Assembly (NCBI GenBank): GCA_024169445.1
Contig: JALKFA010000001.1
Location: 1,550,001 to 1,614,000, forward strand
Source: Buttiauxella agrestis ATCC 33320
GTDB taxonomy: Bacteria > Pseudomonadota > Gammaproteobacteria > Enterobacterales > Enterobacteriaceae
DNA: 64,000 bases
Direction: 5' to 3'
Made by a program: the position numbers and the translations under genes. The notes under the pieces are model-generated. The model ran no database searches. It saw only the letters and a program-made list of their open reading frames with translations, and was not told the DNA's origin. Below are positions 44,775-55,782 of the stretch, piece by piece. Each line of letters starts with the position of its first letter. Position 1 is the stretch's first letter.

Positions 44775-45818
44775 TTAGCTGAGTTTAAGCATAATTTTGC
44801 CATTCATCGGTTTGCCATCCAGCGCTTTCACGGCGGCAGCATAGCTTTCTGGGTTACCGGAATGGGCAATCAGGGGTTCAAGCTGGATTTTTTTCTCAGT
44901 CAGCAACCGCGCTGCGGTTTGCCATTCAACCCCAGGCCATGGAGCGGAGTAGTTCATCCAGCTCCCGGTGATAGTCAGCTCTTTACGCAAAATCTGCCCG
45001 AAAAGATCGGCGGGTAAATTGAGATCGTGATGGAGTGTGCCAATCAGCGCGAGTTGCGCCCGTGCGCCTGCGATATCGACCGACAATGCCACGGTTTGCG
45101 GCGTTCCCGCGGTTTCCAGCACCAACTGATCGAAGCGTGTTTCGTACATCGACTGGCGAATTTCCGCGCCGCTCATTTCTTTACTGTTGAATACTTGGGT
45201 GGCTCCCAATTTTTTAGCCAGCTCCAGCTTTTCAGGGTTGATGTCGATGGCGGTAACTGAGCTTGCTCCCAGCGCCGCTGCACACTGTAGCGCCAGCAGG
45301 CCAATGGTACCTGCACCAATCACCACCACGTTTTTCCCTTCACAACCGCCGACTAAATGAAAAGCGTGTAACCCCACGGTTATTGGCTCCAGGAACGCCC
45401 CATCATCAAGCAGCATGGCGTCAGGGAGTTTGAAAATATTCTTACGCTTCATCACGATATATTCAGCGTTGCCACCGTCGCTGCGTGAGCCGACGAACGA
45501 ATAACTTTTACACAGTGAAAAAAAACCGCGCTGGCATTCAGGGCATGAGAAGCAGGGCAAAAGTGGAACACAGGCCACCGCATCACCTGCTTTTAAATCG
45601 TCCACGCTGTGACCCCATTGTTCCACCAGGCCGCTAAATTCGTGGCCAAGAGTGATGGGATAAAAATGCGCGCCATCGTGGAAAACGCGGGGAATATCGG
45701 AACCACATAACCCAGAACAATGAATGCGCACCAGCACTTCGTCGTCGGCTTGCAACTGAGGCATCGGGCGTTCTTCAACGCGAACATCGCCCTCAGCATA
45801 GATGACCACTGATTTCAT
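44775..45818 (-). CDS. gatD: Galactitol-1-phosphate 5-dehydrogenase
   Basis: A 347-residue zinc-dependent medium-chain dehydrogenase that oxidises galactitol-1-phosphate to tagatose-6-phosphate with NAD+. Catalytic zinc ligands lie in CSGLCGSD and LGHEFSG; structural zinc cysteines in CFSCPECQRGFFSLC; the Rossmann motif is GAGTIGLLALQ. It matches E. coli GatD (346). It is separated from gatC by a 163-base gap with a hairpin and REP-like repeats, so its level may be set lower than that of the PTS genes. Confidence 0.96.
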   Translation of the reverse strand: MKSVVIYAEGDVRVEERPMPQLQADDEVLVRIHCSGLCGSDIPRVFHDGAHFYPITLGHEFSGLVEQWGHSVDDLKAGDAVACVPLLPCFSCPECQRGFFSLCKSYSFVGSRSDGGNAEYIVMKRKNIFKLPDAMLLDDGAFLEPITVGLHAFHLVGGCEGKNVVVIGAGTIGLLALQCAAALGASSVTAIDINPEKLELAKKLGATQVFNSKEMSGAEIRQSMYETRFDQLVLETAGTPQTVALSVDIAGARAQLALIGTLHHDLNLPADLFGQILRKELTITGSWMNYSAPWPGVEWQTAARLLTEKKIQLEPLIAHSGNPESYAAAVKALDGKPMNGKIMLKLS

Positions 45819-45839
45819 AACAGACTCCAGAAAGAAAGC

Positions 45840-45958
45840 GGGGAGCCTTAGCTCCCCTCAGGCTGATGACAAACTTCTTCGTAGGTCGGATAAGCGCAGC
45901 GTCATCCGACACCACTGGCGTAAATGGTGGATGACGCTAACGCTTATCCACCCTACAA
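45840..45958 (-). repeat. Hairpin and REP-like pair between gatC and gatD
   Basis: GGGGAGC-CTTA-GCTCCCC (45840-45857) forms a 7-bp GC stem; on the transcribed strand it is followed by GCTTTCTTTC, a weak U-tract. Upstream of it, GTAGGTCGGATAAGCGCAGCGTCATCCGAC and GGTGGATGACGCTAACGCTTATCCACCCTAC (45881-45956) form a REP-like pair. Together they probably act as an attenuating or message-protecting 3' structure for gatZABC. Confidence 0.7.
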
Positions 45959-45981
45959 AGCACATTTATCACCTTTGAGAT

Positions 45982-47361
45982 TTACGAAGCGGAATTCACC
46001 GGCTGGCTGGCGGCGAGTTGGGCTTTTTCCTGCGCCACAAAGTTGCGCGCACGGCGCCAGGTGAGAAGGACACCAGTGAAATAAATGGCACCAATCACGC
46101 AGAACCCGACCACGTTTTGCCAGGTCAGCAGCTGGATTAACAGCCAGGTAATCGGTGAGCCGCCCTGGTCCATCGATGCCACCATTCCACCCGCCTTGAG
46201 CGCGCCAGCATTGGCAGCCAGTTGCGTATGCAGGCCGATGGTTTGTGTCGCAATCCACAGCGTGATAGCCATGATGATGGAGCCGGAAATCAGCGTGCGG
46301 AACAGGTTGCCCTGATGCACCGCGACTGCCATTGCAACAAAGAAACCGATGGTCGCGAGGTCACCAAATGGCAGCACCTGGTTGCCCGGTACCAGCACGG
46401 CGATAAGAATGGTTAACGGGATGAAGATCAGGCTAGCGGAAACTACCGACGTATGGCCGAGCAGCAGCGCTGGGTCAAGGCCGATCAAGAATTCCTGGCT
46501 GCCGAACTTCGCCTGTAGACGTTTACGGGCATGTTTCGCGATAGGCGTCAGACCGTCCATGATTGGCTTGATCACACGTGGCATCAGCAACATCACCGCC
46601 GCCGTTTTCACCGCTAACTGGAGTACGCCTTTTGCGTCGTAGCCTGCCAGCACGCCAATCACAATCCCCATAATAAAGCCGACGGTGACCGGTTCACCGA
46701 ATGGCCCAAAGCGTTTCTGGATATCGTCTGCGCTGAAATGAATACGGTTCAGACCGGGAATTTTTTCAATAATGGTATCAACGAGCACCGCGATCGGCCC
46801 AAGGTACGCTGAGGAGCCGTGCGGAATGGCTATCCCATCAAGCTCGAAATAATCGCGCGTGTCTTTCGCAAACCAGTCGCCCAGTTTGTAAACGAATGCT
46901 GAGTGAACCACCACGCCCAGAATCCCCAGCCAGTAAGAACCGGTTGCCAGATGCACCAGCGCACCGGTAAAGGTCATATGCCAGATATTCCAGATATCGA
47001 CGTTCACCACGCGCGTCATGCGAGTTACCAGCATCACGACGTTTACGGCGATGGCAATTGGAATCGCGACCAGCGCAATTTGCGAAGCCCAGGTCATTGG
47101 CGACGAACCAGGCCAGCCGACATCAACAACATGCAGGTTGATCTGGAATTGCTCCGCCATAGCTTTCGCCGCCGGGCCGATAGAGTCCAGCATCAGGCCG
47201 ATGACCAACCCGATACCGACAAACCCAATACCAATATGCAGGCCGGATTTGAAGCAGTCTCCGAGTTTCATTCCCAATAGTTTTGAGAAGATGATGATAA
47301 CCAGCGGCAACATCACGGTGGGGCCGAGGTCGAGGATGTAACGCATGATTTCGCTAAACAT
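45982..47361 (-). CDS. gatC: PTS galactitol-specific EIIC permease
   Basis: A 459-residue polytopic membrane protein of the galactitol PTS EIIC family (PTS_EIIC_gat type), with about 10-12 hydrophobic helices and the conserved segments GIGFVGIGLVIGLMLDSIGPAAKAM and IPHGSSAYLGPIAVLVD. It imports and phosphorylates galactitol with GatA and GatB. It is slightly longer than E. coli GatC (451). gatB ends 4 bases upstream, so all PTS components are in one transcript. Confidence 0.95.
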   Translation of the reverse strand: MFSEIMRYILDLGPTVMLPLVIIIFSKLLGMKLGDCFKSGLHIGIGFVGIGLVIGLMLDSIGPAAKAMAEQFQINLHVVDVGWPGSSPMTWASQIALVAIPIAIAVNVVMLVTRMTRVVNVDIWNIWHMTFTGALVHLATGSYWLGILGVVVHSAFVYKLGDWFAKDTRDYFELDGIAIPHGSSAYLGPIAVLVDTIIEKIPGLNRIHFSADDIQKRFGPFGEPVTVGFIMGIVIGVLAGYDAKGVLQLAVKTAAVMLLMPRVIKPIMDGLTPIAKHARKRLQAKFGSQEFLIGLDPALLLGHTSVVSASLIFIPLTILIAVLVPGNQVLPFGDLATIGFFVAMAVAVHQGNLFRTLISGSIIMAITLWIATQTIGLHTQLAANAGALKAGGMVASMDQGGSPITWLLIQLLTWQNVVGFCVIGAIYFTGVLLTWRRARNFVAQEKAQLAASQPVNSAS

Positions 47362-47365
47362 GGCT

Positions 47366-47650
47366 CTACTCCGCGAGGATGGTCAGGATTTTTTGCTGCA
47401 ACGCTTCGATACCCACACCGGATATAAACGGCATTCCATGAACCACCGGAATATCGCCGAAAGTACGGTCGACGCGCGCGGTGGTGCAAATCAGGTCTGC
47501 GCCATCCATGTAGGTTTCGATTTCAGTGACCCGGCACTGCACTAAATCAAGCTGGATATTATGTGCTTCGCATAACTCTTTGATTTCTTCCGCTGCCATT
47601 GTTGAGGTCGCAACGGCACCGCCACAGGCAACAATTACTTTACGTTTCAT
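47366..47650 (-). CDS. gatB: PTS galactitol-specific EIIB
   Basis: A 94-residue [27 protein letters not shown] places the phosphorylated cysteine at C9 in the P-loop-like turn typical of GatB. It receives phosphate from GatA and passes it to galactitol during transport through GatC. The length equals E. coli GatB. It lies 23 bases after gatA. Confidence 0.96.
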   Translation of the reverse strand: MKRKVIVACGGAVATSTMAAEEIKELCEAHNIQLDLVQCRVTEIETYMDGADLICTTARVDRTFGDIPVVHGMPFISGVGIEALQQKILTILAE

Positions 47651-47673
47651 AGGGTATCTCCGTTTTATTATGC

Positions 47674-48138
47674 TTACGAAACCGCACTCATCTGCGGTTC
47701 GAGAAGGGTGTTGCGGAATAACTCGCCCAGTTGCGACGGCGGTGCGGTGAGCAACGCCTCCATCACTTCCGGATTTTGTAGTTCACCAAACAGGCGCTTC
47801 AACAGCTTCAGCTGCGCCGCAGGGTTTTCGACAATCAGGGCAATAATCAACGTCACCGGAATATCGTCGTCGTCGTCGGCACGCTGAAAACGCACCGGTT
47901 CGTCAGGACGAATCAAATAAAGCGCCGGAGATTTAGCGTGCTGTGCCTCGCAGTGCGGGATTGCGACAGCATGATGTTCCAGGTCAATGCCGGTAGGAAA
48001 TGTGGCTTCTCTTTCCAGCAGCGCCAAAGGATAGCTGTCGTGCACCACCCCTTTGGCGAGCATCTCTGCACCGATGTGTTTTAACGCTTCATCGCTGCTG
48101 GCGAAATGGATGCCGGTGCGGGTAAATATTTGCGTCAT
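47674..48138 (-). CDS. gatA: PTS galactitol-specific EIIA
   Basis: A 154-residue EIIA of the fructose-mannitol superfamily; [15 protein letters not shown] holds the phosphorylated histidine (about H62). It takes phosphate from HPr for GatB. Close to E. coli GatA (150). It follows gatZ by 9 bases. Confidence 0.95.
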   Translation of the reverse strand: MTQIFTRTGIHFASSDEALKHIGAEMLAKGVVHDSYPLALLEREATFPTGIDLEHHAVAIPHCEAQHAKSPALYLIRPDEPVRFQRADDDDDIPVTLIIALIVENPAAQLKLLKRLFGELQNPEVMEALLTAPPSQLGELFRNTLLEPQMSAVS

Positions 48139-48147
48139 GGTTTTTCC

Positions 48148-49419
48148 TCAGGCAGCAGAAAGTGAACAGCCGTAGCGATAGGCGCGCAGCACATCCTGGA
48201 TTTTGTCGAGGATCAGGGCGTGCGGCGTAGCCTCAAGTTCCCTGGTCATGACGCGCTCAAATTGCATCGGCAGATATTGGCTCAGCAGGCCCAGCGGAAT
48301 GGTGATATCGCCGAGGTTGGTGACCAGTTTTTCTACGCTGTGGCGGATACGCGGATGCGGCCAGTAGTAGCGCATGCGATCGGAAAGGCTGAAGTGAATA
48401 TCGACCATCGCCTGGCTGAAAGTCGGGTGGTAATACTTTTTCCAGTAGTTCGGCTCATTGAGCATCACTTCATCGATGACTTGTAATACCTGGCTGCGGT
48501 TTTCCGGGGCGATCAGTTCGCTTTCAATTTTAGCCAGCGCAAAAATAGCTTCACGCAGCGCGAAAGTCAGCGCCGGGCCCACTTTGAGGATCGCAAAGTG
48601 ATCCTGCACCAACTCGCGATACGCTTTGCGGGACTGGTAATCCGTGGAATGTGCTTCGTAAACCAGCGGGGTTTTCTTGACCCATGCGCAAAGTGCTTCG
48701 GTTTCCTGCGGTTGGTAGTGAATCACTTGTGTATGGTCAAACTCGACGCCAGGCTGCACCACGATTGCAATCACGCGATCCAGCGCTTGTTCCAGCCCTA
48801 ACGCGGTGAAAGCCAGACGATGAGTTTCAACCGTGTTAGCTGCATCGCATTCTCGTGTGACATGAACCCCTTCTATAGCGCTCGATTCGCCGCCCGGAAC
48901 CGGGACTTCGGTACCAATCACATAGGTCAGATGTTTTTTCTGCTCGCGGGTTGCAGTTTGTTCTGCGGCCTGGCACAACAGGGCGGCGCGGTTGGCCACA
49001 ACCTGCGGATCAAGGGGAACAGGATCGTCGGCGCAAGACATTGACGCATCGAGGTGGATCTTGCTGAACCCTGCGGCAACATACGCTTTGATCAGCTCAA
49101 GGGATTTCTCCATAGCTTGTGCCGCGGGTTGATCCTGCCAACAGTTTGGCCCCAGATGGTCGCCACCGAGGATAATGCGTGCGTGAGGGAAACCCACTTC
49201 ATTGGCTATCTGATACACAAAATCGCGGAAATCAGCGGGCTGCATGCCTGTATAACCGCCGAACTGGTTAACCTGATTTGAAGTCGCTTCAATCAGAACT
49301 TTGCGTTCGCTGTGCAAATCAAAACGCAGTGCGGCTTCAATCACTAATGGATGAGCCGAGCAAACTGAACAGACACCGATGTGCTCACCGGACTTATGAC
49401 GGGCAATAATCTCTTTCAT
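48148..49419 (-). CDS. gatZ: GatZ, tagatose-1,6-bisphosphate aldolase accessory subunit
   Basis: A 423-residue KbaZ/GatZ-family protein required for full activity and stability of the GatY aldolase. The N-terminus [31 protein letters not shown] and [12 protein letters not shown] are the family blocks. I start at MKEIIARH (GGAGATTTAAG ribosome site) rather than 15 codons upstream. First gene of gatZABCD, here separated from gatY by an inserted second PTS, unlike E. coli where gatY directly precedes gatZ. Confidence 0.95.
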   Translation of the reverse strand: MKEIIARHKSGEHIGVCSVCSAHPLVIEAALRFDLHSERKVLIEATSNQVNQFGGYTGMQPADFRDFVYQIANEVGFPHARIILGGDHLGPNCWQDQPAAQAMEKSLELIKAYVAAGFSKIHLDASMSCADDPVPLDPQVVANRAALLCQAAEQTATREQKKHLTYVIGTEVPVPGGESSAIEGVHVTRECDAANTVETHRLAFTALGLEQALDRVIAIVVQPGVEFDHTQVIHYQPQETEALCAWVKKTPLVYEAHSTDYQSRKAYRELVQDHFAILKVGPALTFALREAIFALAKIESELIAPENRSQVLQVIDEVMLNEPNYWKKYYHPTFSQAMVDIHFSLSDRMRYYWPHPRIRHSVEKLVTNLGDITIPLGLLSQYLPMQFERVMTRELEATPHALILDKIQDVLRAYRYGCSLSAA

Positions 49420-49575
49420 CTTAAATCTCCGTTTTCTTTTGTTTATTTTCGTTATGTTTTGCATTCAGAGCAAAGATCTTTGTCCGCTTTCGTGATCTGC
49501 GTCTGAAATTTACACCAGATGTAAAATTATTGATTATTATTCAGTGTTTTATATGTGTTGCCATTAAGTTAAATG
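49420..49575 (-). promoter_or_regulatory. Probable gatZABCDR promoter region
   Basis: TTTACA-CCAGA-TGTAAA (49509-49525) is a perfect 6-bp-arm palindrome about 90 bases before the gatZ start. Closer to the start, the reverse strand has AACGAAAATAAACAAAAGAAAAC, with A-rich direct repeats of the kind DeoR-family repressors often bind. Since a terminator closes the upstream operon at 49576-49613, gatZ needs a promoter here. Confidence 0.5.
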
Positions 49576-49613
49576 CAAAAAAACGTTCAGCAGACGAAAG
49601 CTACTGAACGTTT
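49576..49613 (-). terminator. Rho-independent terminator after the EIIA-HPr gene
   Basis: On the reverse strand AACGTTCAG...CTGAACGTT forms a 9-bp stem with a 13-base loop (TAGCTTTCGTCTG), followed by TTTTTG. It lies 17 bases beyond the stop at 49630 and separates the gatY/second-PTS operon from gatZ. Confidence 0.85.
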
Positions 49614-49629
49614 CAATCGAAAGGAAACA

Positions 49630-50439
49630 TTAATTAAACAGACGTGCCAGCCAGTTGCGTTTTGCTTCCGGTGCGGGATGGGGTGGCGGCGTGACTGGGA
49701 AGGTGGTGATTTCACCCAGCCCGCTGCTAATGGCTTCCCCGATGGCGTTTAGTGCGTTCAGGGCATCGGGGCCATTGGCAGTAAAACGCAGCCGGTGCCC
49801 ACTTTTCGCCCCTAATGACACCACGCGCATAAGATTCTTTGCGTCAACACCTGGGGCGGGCATATCCAGATTGATGACCCTAATGGCGCTGTCAAACTGC
49901 TTGATGGTTTTCACCAGAATCGCACTCGGACGGGCATGCAGACCGTGTGGGTTATGAATCACAAAGGTCGCTTGCTCACCTTTTTGTTCTTCATATTCAG
50001 GTGGTTTATCGGCAGCCTGGCCGCTCAAAATTGTTAAAATATCGGCTGACGTTTGGGCGTTTTCTATGGCCGACGGGACGTAATCGTCGCTTAGCGCATG
50101 CGTTAGCTGGCGTAAAATATCCAGGTGCTCATTGGAACGGGCGGCAATACCCACCACTACGTTCGCCCTGTTCCCGTCTCCCCATTCCACACCGTGGCGA
50201 AAGACGATGACTTTTACGCCTGTGTGGCGCACCGCATCGCGGGTTTCTGGTGTGCCGTGGGGAATCGCGATGCCATTGCCCAGGTAAGTCGAAATTTGCG
50301 CTTCGCGAGCCAGCATGCCACTCAGATAGCCGTTGGTGGTGTTGCCTGCTTCGACCAGTTTTGCCGCCACCAGGCTTAACGCCGTTTTCTTATCGACCCG
50401 CTCTTCGCTGAGCACAATGTCCTGCTCACAGAGTTGCAT
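49630..50439 (-). CDS. PTS EIIA-HPr fusion (fructose type, FPr-like)
   Basis: A 269-residue two-domain phosphocarrier. The EIIA(Fru) domain (about 1-145) has its histidine at H61 in [10 protein letters not shown]. The HPr domain (about 156-245) has H168 in [10 protein letters not shown]. It lacks the long central linker of E. coli FruB. It serves the EIIBC encoded just upstream, whose stop it overlaps by 14 bases. In Klebsiella I recall similar genes named tagH/tagT for a D-tagatose PTS, and Salmonella has equivalents in its gat locus; I leave the symbol blank because this is memory only. Confidence 0.9.
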   Translation of the reverse strand: MQLCEQDIVLSEERVDKKTALSLVAAKLVEAGNTTNGYLSGMLAREAQISTYLGNGIAIPHGTPETRDAVRHTGVKVIVFRHGVEWGDGNRANVVVGIAARSNEHLDILRQLTHALSDDYVPSAIENAQTSADILTILSGQAADKPPEYEEQKGEQATFVIHNPHGLHARPSAILVKTIKQFDSAIRVINLDMPAPGVDAKNLMRVVSLGAKSGHRLRFTANGPDALNALNAIGEAISSGLGEITTFPVTPPPHPAPEAKRNWLARLFN

Positions 50440-51841
50440 TCTGGCCCCCTTGCTGAACTGTCACGGTATCCGTGCGCTTTAACCACAAGCGCCATGTACC
50501 TAACATCACCGCGCCACAAGCGGAACCCGCAAGAATACACAGTACCCAGGCCAGCGGTTTACTTACCAGTGGCAGGATCAAGAAACCACCGTGGGGAGCA
50601 GGAACCTGAATATGCAGGCTGTAGCTGAGAACAGCGGAAATACTCGAAGCGATCATCATCATCGGGATCACGCGTAGCGGATCTTTGGCGGCAAAGGGAA
50701 TCGCGCCTTCGGTGATATGTGTGCAGCCGAGAATGTAGTTCACCATGCCTGCTGCGCGTTCGTCCTCAGTAAAGCCTTTCGGGAAGAACGTGGTGGCCAG
50801 CGCGATGACCAGCGGCGGTGTGATGCAGGCGGCGGAGACACCCGCCATAAAGAAGTAGTTTCCCTGGCCTAACAATAATGTGCCGGTTACATAGGCCGCT
50901 TTGTTTACCGGGCCACCGAAGTCAAAGGAACACATCGCACCGACGACAATGCCCAGCAGGATAGGGTTCGAGTCCTGCAATGAAGCGAGCCAGTTCATCA
51001 TGCCGTTATTGATGGCCGCGACCGGTTGGCCGAGTAATACCATCAGCACACCAATCGCCAGTACACCGACTAATGGCATGATAAATATCGATTTCAGCCC
51101 TTCATATTGCCGTGGCATACCTTCCAGCAGGTGTTTGACATACAGCATCAAATACCCGGCAGCAAACCCGGCAATAATCCCGCCGAGGAAACCAGCTCCG
51201 GTGGCATTCGCCAGTAAGCCGCCGACAAAACCTGCCACCATGCCGGGTCTGCCGGAAATCGAGTAAGCAATATAAGCGGTGAATACCGGCACCATAATCG
51301 AGAAGGCTTGCTGGCCGATCTTCATCAGCATGGCAGCGATGGCGTTATATTCGGCTGATTTAGGATCGGCAGAATAAATTCCCCACAGGAAGGAGACGGC
51401 GATTAAAATCCCGCCCGCTACCACAAACGGCAACATATTAGAGACGCCGCTCATCAGATGCTTATAAACCTGGCGACCGAAAGACTCCTTTTCACTATGG
51501 GTGGCGGTGATGTTTTTATCACCTTTACGAATCGCTGCTTCACCGTTGAGCACTTTATTAATTAACTCTGTCGGATGATGAATCGCTTCTTTAACCGGAA
51601 CTTCAATCACTGGTAGGCCATTAAAACGATCGGCATTCACGTCTTTATCTGCTGCAATAATAACGCCAGCAATATTAATTAAATCAGCGGGTGTAATGGC
51701 GTTCTCCACGCCGCTGGCACCGTTGGTTTCTACTTTAATGTCGACAGAGAGTTTTTTTGCTGCATGCTTTAAGGCTTCTTCCGCCATAAAAGTATGAGCA
51801 ATACCGGTAGGGCAACCAGTGACCGCAATTATCTTTTTCAT
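50426..51841 (-). CDS. PTS fructose-family EIIBC permease (possible tagatose transporter)
   Basis: A 471-residue membrane PTS component. The N-terminal EIIB has its phosphocysteine at C10 (IAVTGCPTGIAHT). A linker at about 100-130 leads to the EIIC domain with about nine helices and the signatures GGPVNKAAYVTG and TEGAIPFAAKDPLRV. The start MKKIIAVTG is preceded by AAAGG; 13 further upstream codons are ignored. With the tagatose-bisphosphate aldolase and a LacC-like kinase in the same operon, D-tagatose (yielding tagatose-1- or 6-phosphate) is a reasonable substrate; fructose cannot be excluded. Confidence 0.9.
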   Translation of the reverse strand: MKKIIAVTGCPTGIAHTFMAEEALKHAAKKLSVDIKVETNGASGVENAITPADLINIAGVIIAADKDVNADRFNGLPVIEVPVKEAIHHPTELINKVLNGEAAIRKGDKNITATHSEKESFGRQVYKHLMSGVSNMLPFVVAGGILIAVSFLWGIYSADPKSAEYNAIAAMLMKIGQQAFSIMVPVFTAYIAYSISGRPGMVAGFVGGLLANATGAGFLGGIIAGFAAGYLMLYVKHLLEGMPRQYEGLKSIFIMPLVGVLAIGVLMVLLGQPVAAINNGMMNWLASLQDSNPILLGIVVGAMCSFDFGGPVNKAAYVTGTLLLGQGNYFFMAGVSAACITPPLVIALATTFFPKGFTEDERAAGMVNYILGCTHITEGAIPFAAKDPLRVIPMMMIASSISAVLSYSLHIQVPAPHGGFLILPLVSKPLAWVLCILAGSACGAVMLGTWRLWLKRTDTVTVQQGGQNATL

Positions 51842-51866
51842 AAGCAGACCTTTAATAGTTTTGTGT

Positions 51867-52784
51867 CTACAGTTTTTCAACCTGGATTTGCAATAACAGA
51901 GTGTCGATGTTGTTGAGCTTGCCTAAACCTGCGGAACCGGCGACATCAGCACCTGTCGCGGCGGCGAGTGCCAGTGCGCGTTTAATTTCCCCGCCCGCCA
52001 GCCAGACGCTGAGGAAAGCGGCGAGGGCGGCGTCTCCGGCACAGGCGCTACTAACCAGTTCAATCGCTGGGGCGCGACAAAACCAGCTGTCGGTACCATT
52101 GGAAAAGTACATGCCGCGCGCACCCAGCGTGATCAATACGTTTTGTGCACCCAGCGCATGTAACTCTGCCAGGGCGGCTCTGGCGTCTTCATGAGAATTT
52201 ACCATCAGGCCAAAAATAGCCGCCACTTCTTCATCGTTAGGTTTAATTAACAATGGTTTAAATTCCAGCAGCTGCTTTAAAGCGGGATGGCTAATATCAA
52301 GAATCACCGCGATATTTTTCTTCTGGCACAGCGTCATAATTTCCGCATAGAAATTGCTTTCAATGCCTTGCGGTAAACTTCCGCTGATCACCAGATATTC
52401 TGCATTGGTTAAATTCGTCAATTCATTAATGATTTGCTGTTTGCATTCATCGTTAATAAATGAGCCTGGGTTGACTAGCTTATATTCTTGCTCGCCGTCA
52501 TTAATGAAAATATTAATTCGTGTAGGTTCATCTACCCATGCTGGTGTCACGCTGAGTTTTCGCGTGCGTAGCTCTTCAACAATATAACGCCCGGTAAAAC
52601 CACCAAATATTCCAAGAATATGCGCGGGTTGTTGAAAATGGTTTAAGACCAGAGCGACGTTAACACCTTTTCCATTCGGGCAATATTCGGTGTGGTGCGT
52701 TCGGTTCACCACGCCGGGCCTGATAGGGTCGCTAAAGATATTCATATCGATAGCGGTATTGAGGGTCAGAGTATAAATCACCAC
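51867..52784 (-). CDS. PfkB-family sugar-phosphate kinase (tagatose-6-P / fructose-1-P kinase type)
   Basis: A 305-residue LacC/FruK-type kinase. The N-terminus MVIYTLTLNTAIDMNIF and PNGKGVNVALVLNHF match the 1-phosphofructokinase subgroup, and GFTGRYIVEEL follows. The usual GAGD catalytic motif near residue 250 reads CAGDAALAAF, retaining the aspartate base but with Cys for the first Gly. It should produce tagatose-1,6-bisphosphate for the aldolase encoded 7 bases upstream. Whether it takes tagatose-6- or 1-phosphate is unknown. Confidence 0.88.
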   Translation of the reverse strand: MVIYTLTLNTAIDMNIFSDPIRPGVVNRTHHTEYCPNGKGVNVALVLNHFQQPAHILGIFGGFTGRYIVEELRTRKLSVTPAWVDEPTRINIFINDGEQEYKLVNPGSFINDECKQQIINELTNLTNAEYLVISGSLPQGIESNFYAEIMTLCQKKNIAVILDISHPALKQLLEFKPLLIKPNDEEVAAIFGLMVNSHEDARAALAELHALGAQNVLITLGARGMYFSNGTDSWFCRAPAIELVSSACAGDAALAAFLSVWLAGGEIKRALALAAATGADVAGSAGLGKLNNIDTLLLQIQVEKL

Positions 52785-52791
52785 TCACTCC

Positions 52792-53983
<1,192 letters not shown>

Positions 53984-54817
53984 GTGGCAAAACCCTCTAC
54001 CAGCCTGCTGAAAAGGCGTCTGGACATCGCAGAGATCGTCCGTAAAAACGGTGAAATCAAAGTCGACGATTTGGCAGAAATGTTAGCGGTGTCGGGCGTG
54101 ACGATCCGTAACGATCTCAATTATCTGGAACAGCAGGGCTATCTGAAACGATCCTTTGGTGGGGCGATTTATACCGCTCAACCGGTCACCGTGGCAGCAA
54201 GACACGATGCGCCTGTGCGCCAGCCGTTGGATACCGCTATTGAGCTTGAGCTGGCGAAGCAAGTGGCGCGTCTGGTGTGCGATGAAGAAACTGTTTTTCT
54301 GGGGGCGGGTAGCGTGCTGCGTAAGGCAATCCCTTTTCTCGGGGACTACCGCGAACTGTGCCTGGTGGTAAACGATCTGGCTCACGTTGCCCCCGTGCGG
54401 GATTACGTTGACGGTGAAATGGTGCTGCTCGGCGGCGTATTAGGCGCCAGTGGGCAGACGCTGGAAGGTGAGCTTTCACTCCAGTCGCTCAGGCAATACC
54501 AGCCTTCGCGTTGCCTGATAGAAGTGGAACATATCAGTGATGACGGGACGCTCAATGTTGGTAGCGAATCCGCAGCGGCCCTGCTTCAGGAAGCCATTAA
54601 GCTGAGCGCGCAGTGTGTGGTGGTGCTCACCAAACGCCCGGTCTATGGAGAGCCTCGCTATGCAGTAGGGAAGCTTAACCAGATAAATGCAGTGGTGACG
54701 CCGCAGATTGTCGCGGCGGAATACCATTCCCGGTTTATTGCCGTCGGTTTATCTAACAGCTACACCAACAATGAATGCCTGACCTGGATTAATCCTGCCC
54801 TGCATTCAGCGCGGTAA
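53984..54817 (+). CDS. DeoR-family transcriptional regulator
   Basis: A 277-residue DeoR/GlpR-family protein. The N-terminal HTH is KRRLDIAEIVRKNGEIKVDDLAEML with recognition helix SGVTIRNDLNYLEQQGYLKR. The C-terminal sensor is divergent: the usual DSGST phosphosugar loop reads LGAGSVLRKAIPFL. GTG start with AAGG 7 bases upstream; the nearby ATG at 53979 is out of frame. Divergent from gatY and upstream of a kinase and a Fic gene, it probably controls both sides. It is distinct from GatR, so the locus has two DeoR regulators. Confidence 0.9.
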   Translation: MAKPSTSLLKRRLDIAEIVRKNGEIKVDDLAEMLAVSGVTIRNDLNYLEQQGYLKRSFGGAIYTAQPVTVAARHDAPVRQPLDTAIELELAKQVARLVCDEETVFLGAGSVLRKAIPFLGDYRELCLVVNDLAHVAPVRDYVDGEMVLLGGVLGASGQTLEGELSLQSLRQYQPSRCLIEVEHISDDGTLNVGSESAAALLQEAIKLSAQCVVVLTKRPVYGEPRYAVGKLNQINAVVTPQIVAAEYHSRFIAVGLSNSYTNNECLTWINPALHSAR

Positions 54818-54828
54818 AGGACGTGCTC

Positions 54829-55782
54829 ATGAACGTGACCATTGCGACACTCGGCGAGTTGCTCGTCGAATTTCTGGCGAAAAAAGAGAATCAAGGTTTC
54901 TCCACTCCCGGCGAATTCTGGGGGCCGTATCCCAGCGGCGCTCCGGCCATTTTCGCCGACCAGGTGGCGAAGCTGGGTTTTCAGTCGCTGCTATTTAGCT
55001 GCGTGGGCAACGATGCTTTCGGCGAGATGAACATTGCCCGCCTGGCGCGCGATGGGGTAAATGTACAGGGTATTTCGGTGTTGCCCAACGCCACGACGGG
55101 CAGTGCATTTGTCAGTTATCGCAGCCAGGCGCAGCGTGATTTTATCTTTAATATGCCGCACAGCGCCTGCGGTTTGCTGAGTGCCGGTCATCTTGATGAA
55201 ACGCTGCTGCGGCAGTGCCAGCATTTTCACATTATGGGTTCATCGTTGTTTTCGTTTCGTTTGATTGATGCGGTGCGCAAGGCAATTAGCATCGTGAAAA
55301 GCCACGGCGGCACGGTGTCGTTTGATCCCAATATCCGCAAAGAGATGCTCAACATTCCCGAGATGTCTCAGGCATTTGAATACATTCTGGATTACACCGA
55401 TTTCTTCCTACCCAGTGATGGCGAACTGGACTATTTCGGGCTGAGTAAAACCGGCGATGAAAGCAAAATTGTCGCCAGTTTATTTGCTCGCGGAATCAGC
55501 CATGTGGTAATTAAACGCGGCCCGCGTGGCGCAAGTTATTACAGCAAAGACCAGCAATATCATGTGCCAGGTTACCCGGTTGACGTGATTGACCCAACCG
55601 GTGCCGGAGACTGCTTTGGTGCCACGTTTGTCAGTTTGTTCCTCGCGGGGTTTAGCGTGCCGAATGCATTAGCCCGCGCCAATGCCAGCGGCTCGCTCGC
55701 CATTTCCCAACGCGGCCCGATGGAAGGCACGTCAACCCTTGCCGAGATTGAAGAGTTTATGGCATGCCGGGAGGGCGTTTAA
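54829..55782 (+). CDS. Ribokinase/PfkB-family sugar kinase
   Basis: A 317-residue PfkB-family kinase. ATLGELLVEFLA at the N-terminus, FWGPYPSGAPAIFADQVAKLG as the first signature region and DPTGAGDCFGATFVSLFLAG as the second, with catalytic Asp in GAGD. It resembles 2-keto-3-deoxygluconate or tagatose kinases more than fructokinase, though this is by eye. I start at ATG 54829 (AAAGGA 7 bases before), not GTG 54823. It phosphorylates a free hexose or keto-acid, so the locus can also use a sugar imported without PTS. Its stop overlaps the Fic start (TAATG). Confidence 0.88.
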   Translation: MNVTIATLGELLVEFLAKKENQGFSTPGEFWGPYPSGAPAIFADQVAKLGFQSLLFSCVGNDAFGEMNIARLARDGVNVQGISVLPNATTGSAFVSYRSQAQRDFIFNMPHSACGLLSAGHLDETLLRQCQHFHIMGSSLFSFRLIDAVRKAISIVKSHGGTVSFDPNIRKEMLNIPEMSQAFEYILDYTDFFLPSDGELDYFGLSKTGDESKIVASLFARGISHVVIKRGPRGASYYSKDQQYHVPGYPVDVIDPTGAGDCFGATFVSLFLAGFSVPNALARANASGSLAISQRGPMEGTSTLAEIEEFMACREGV

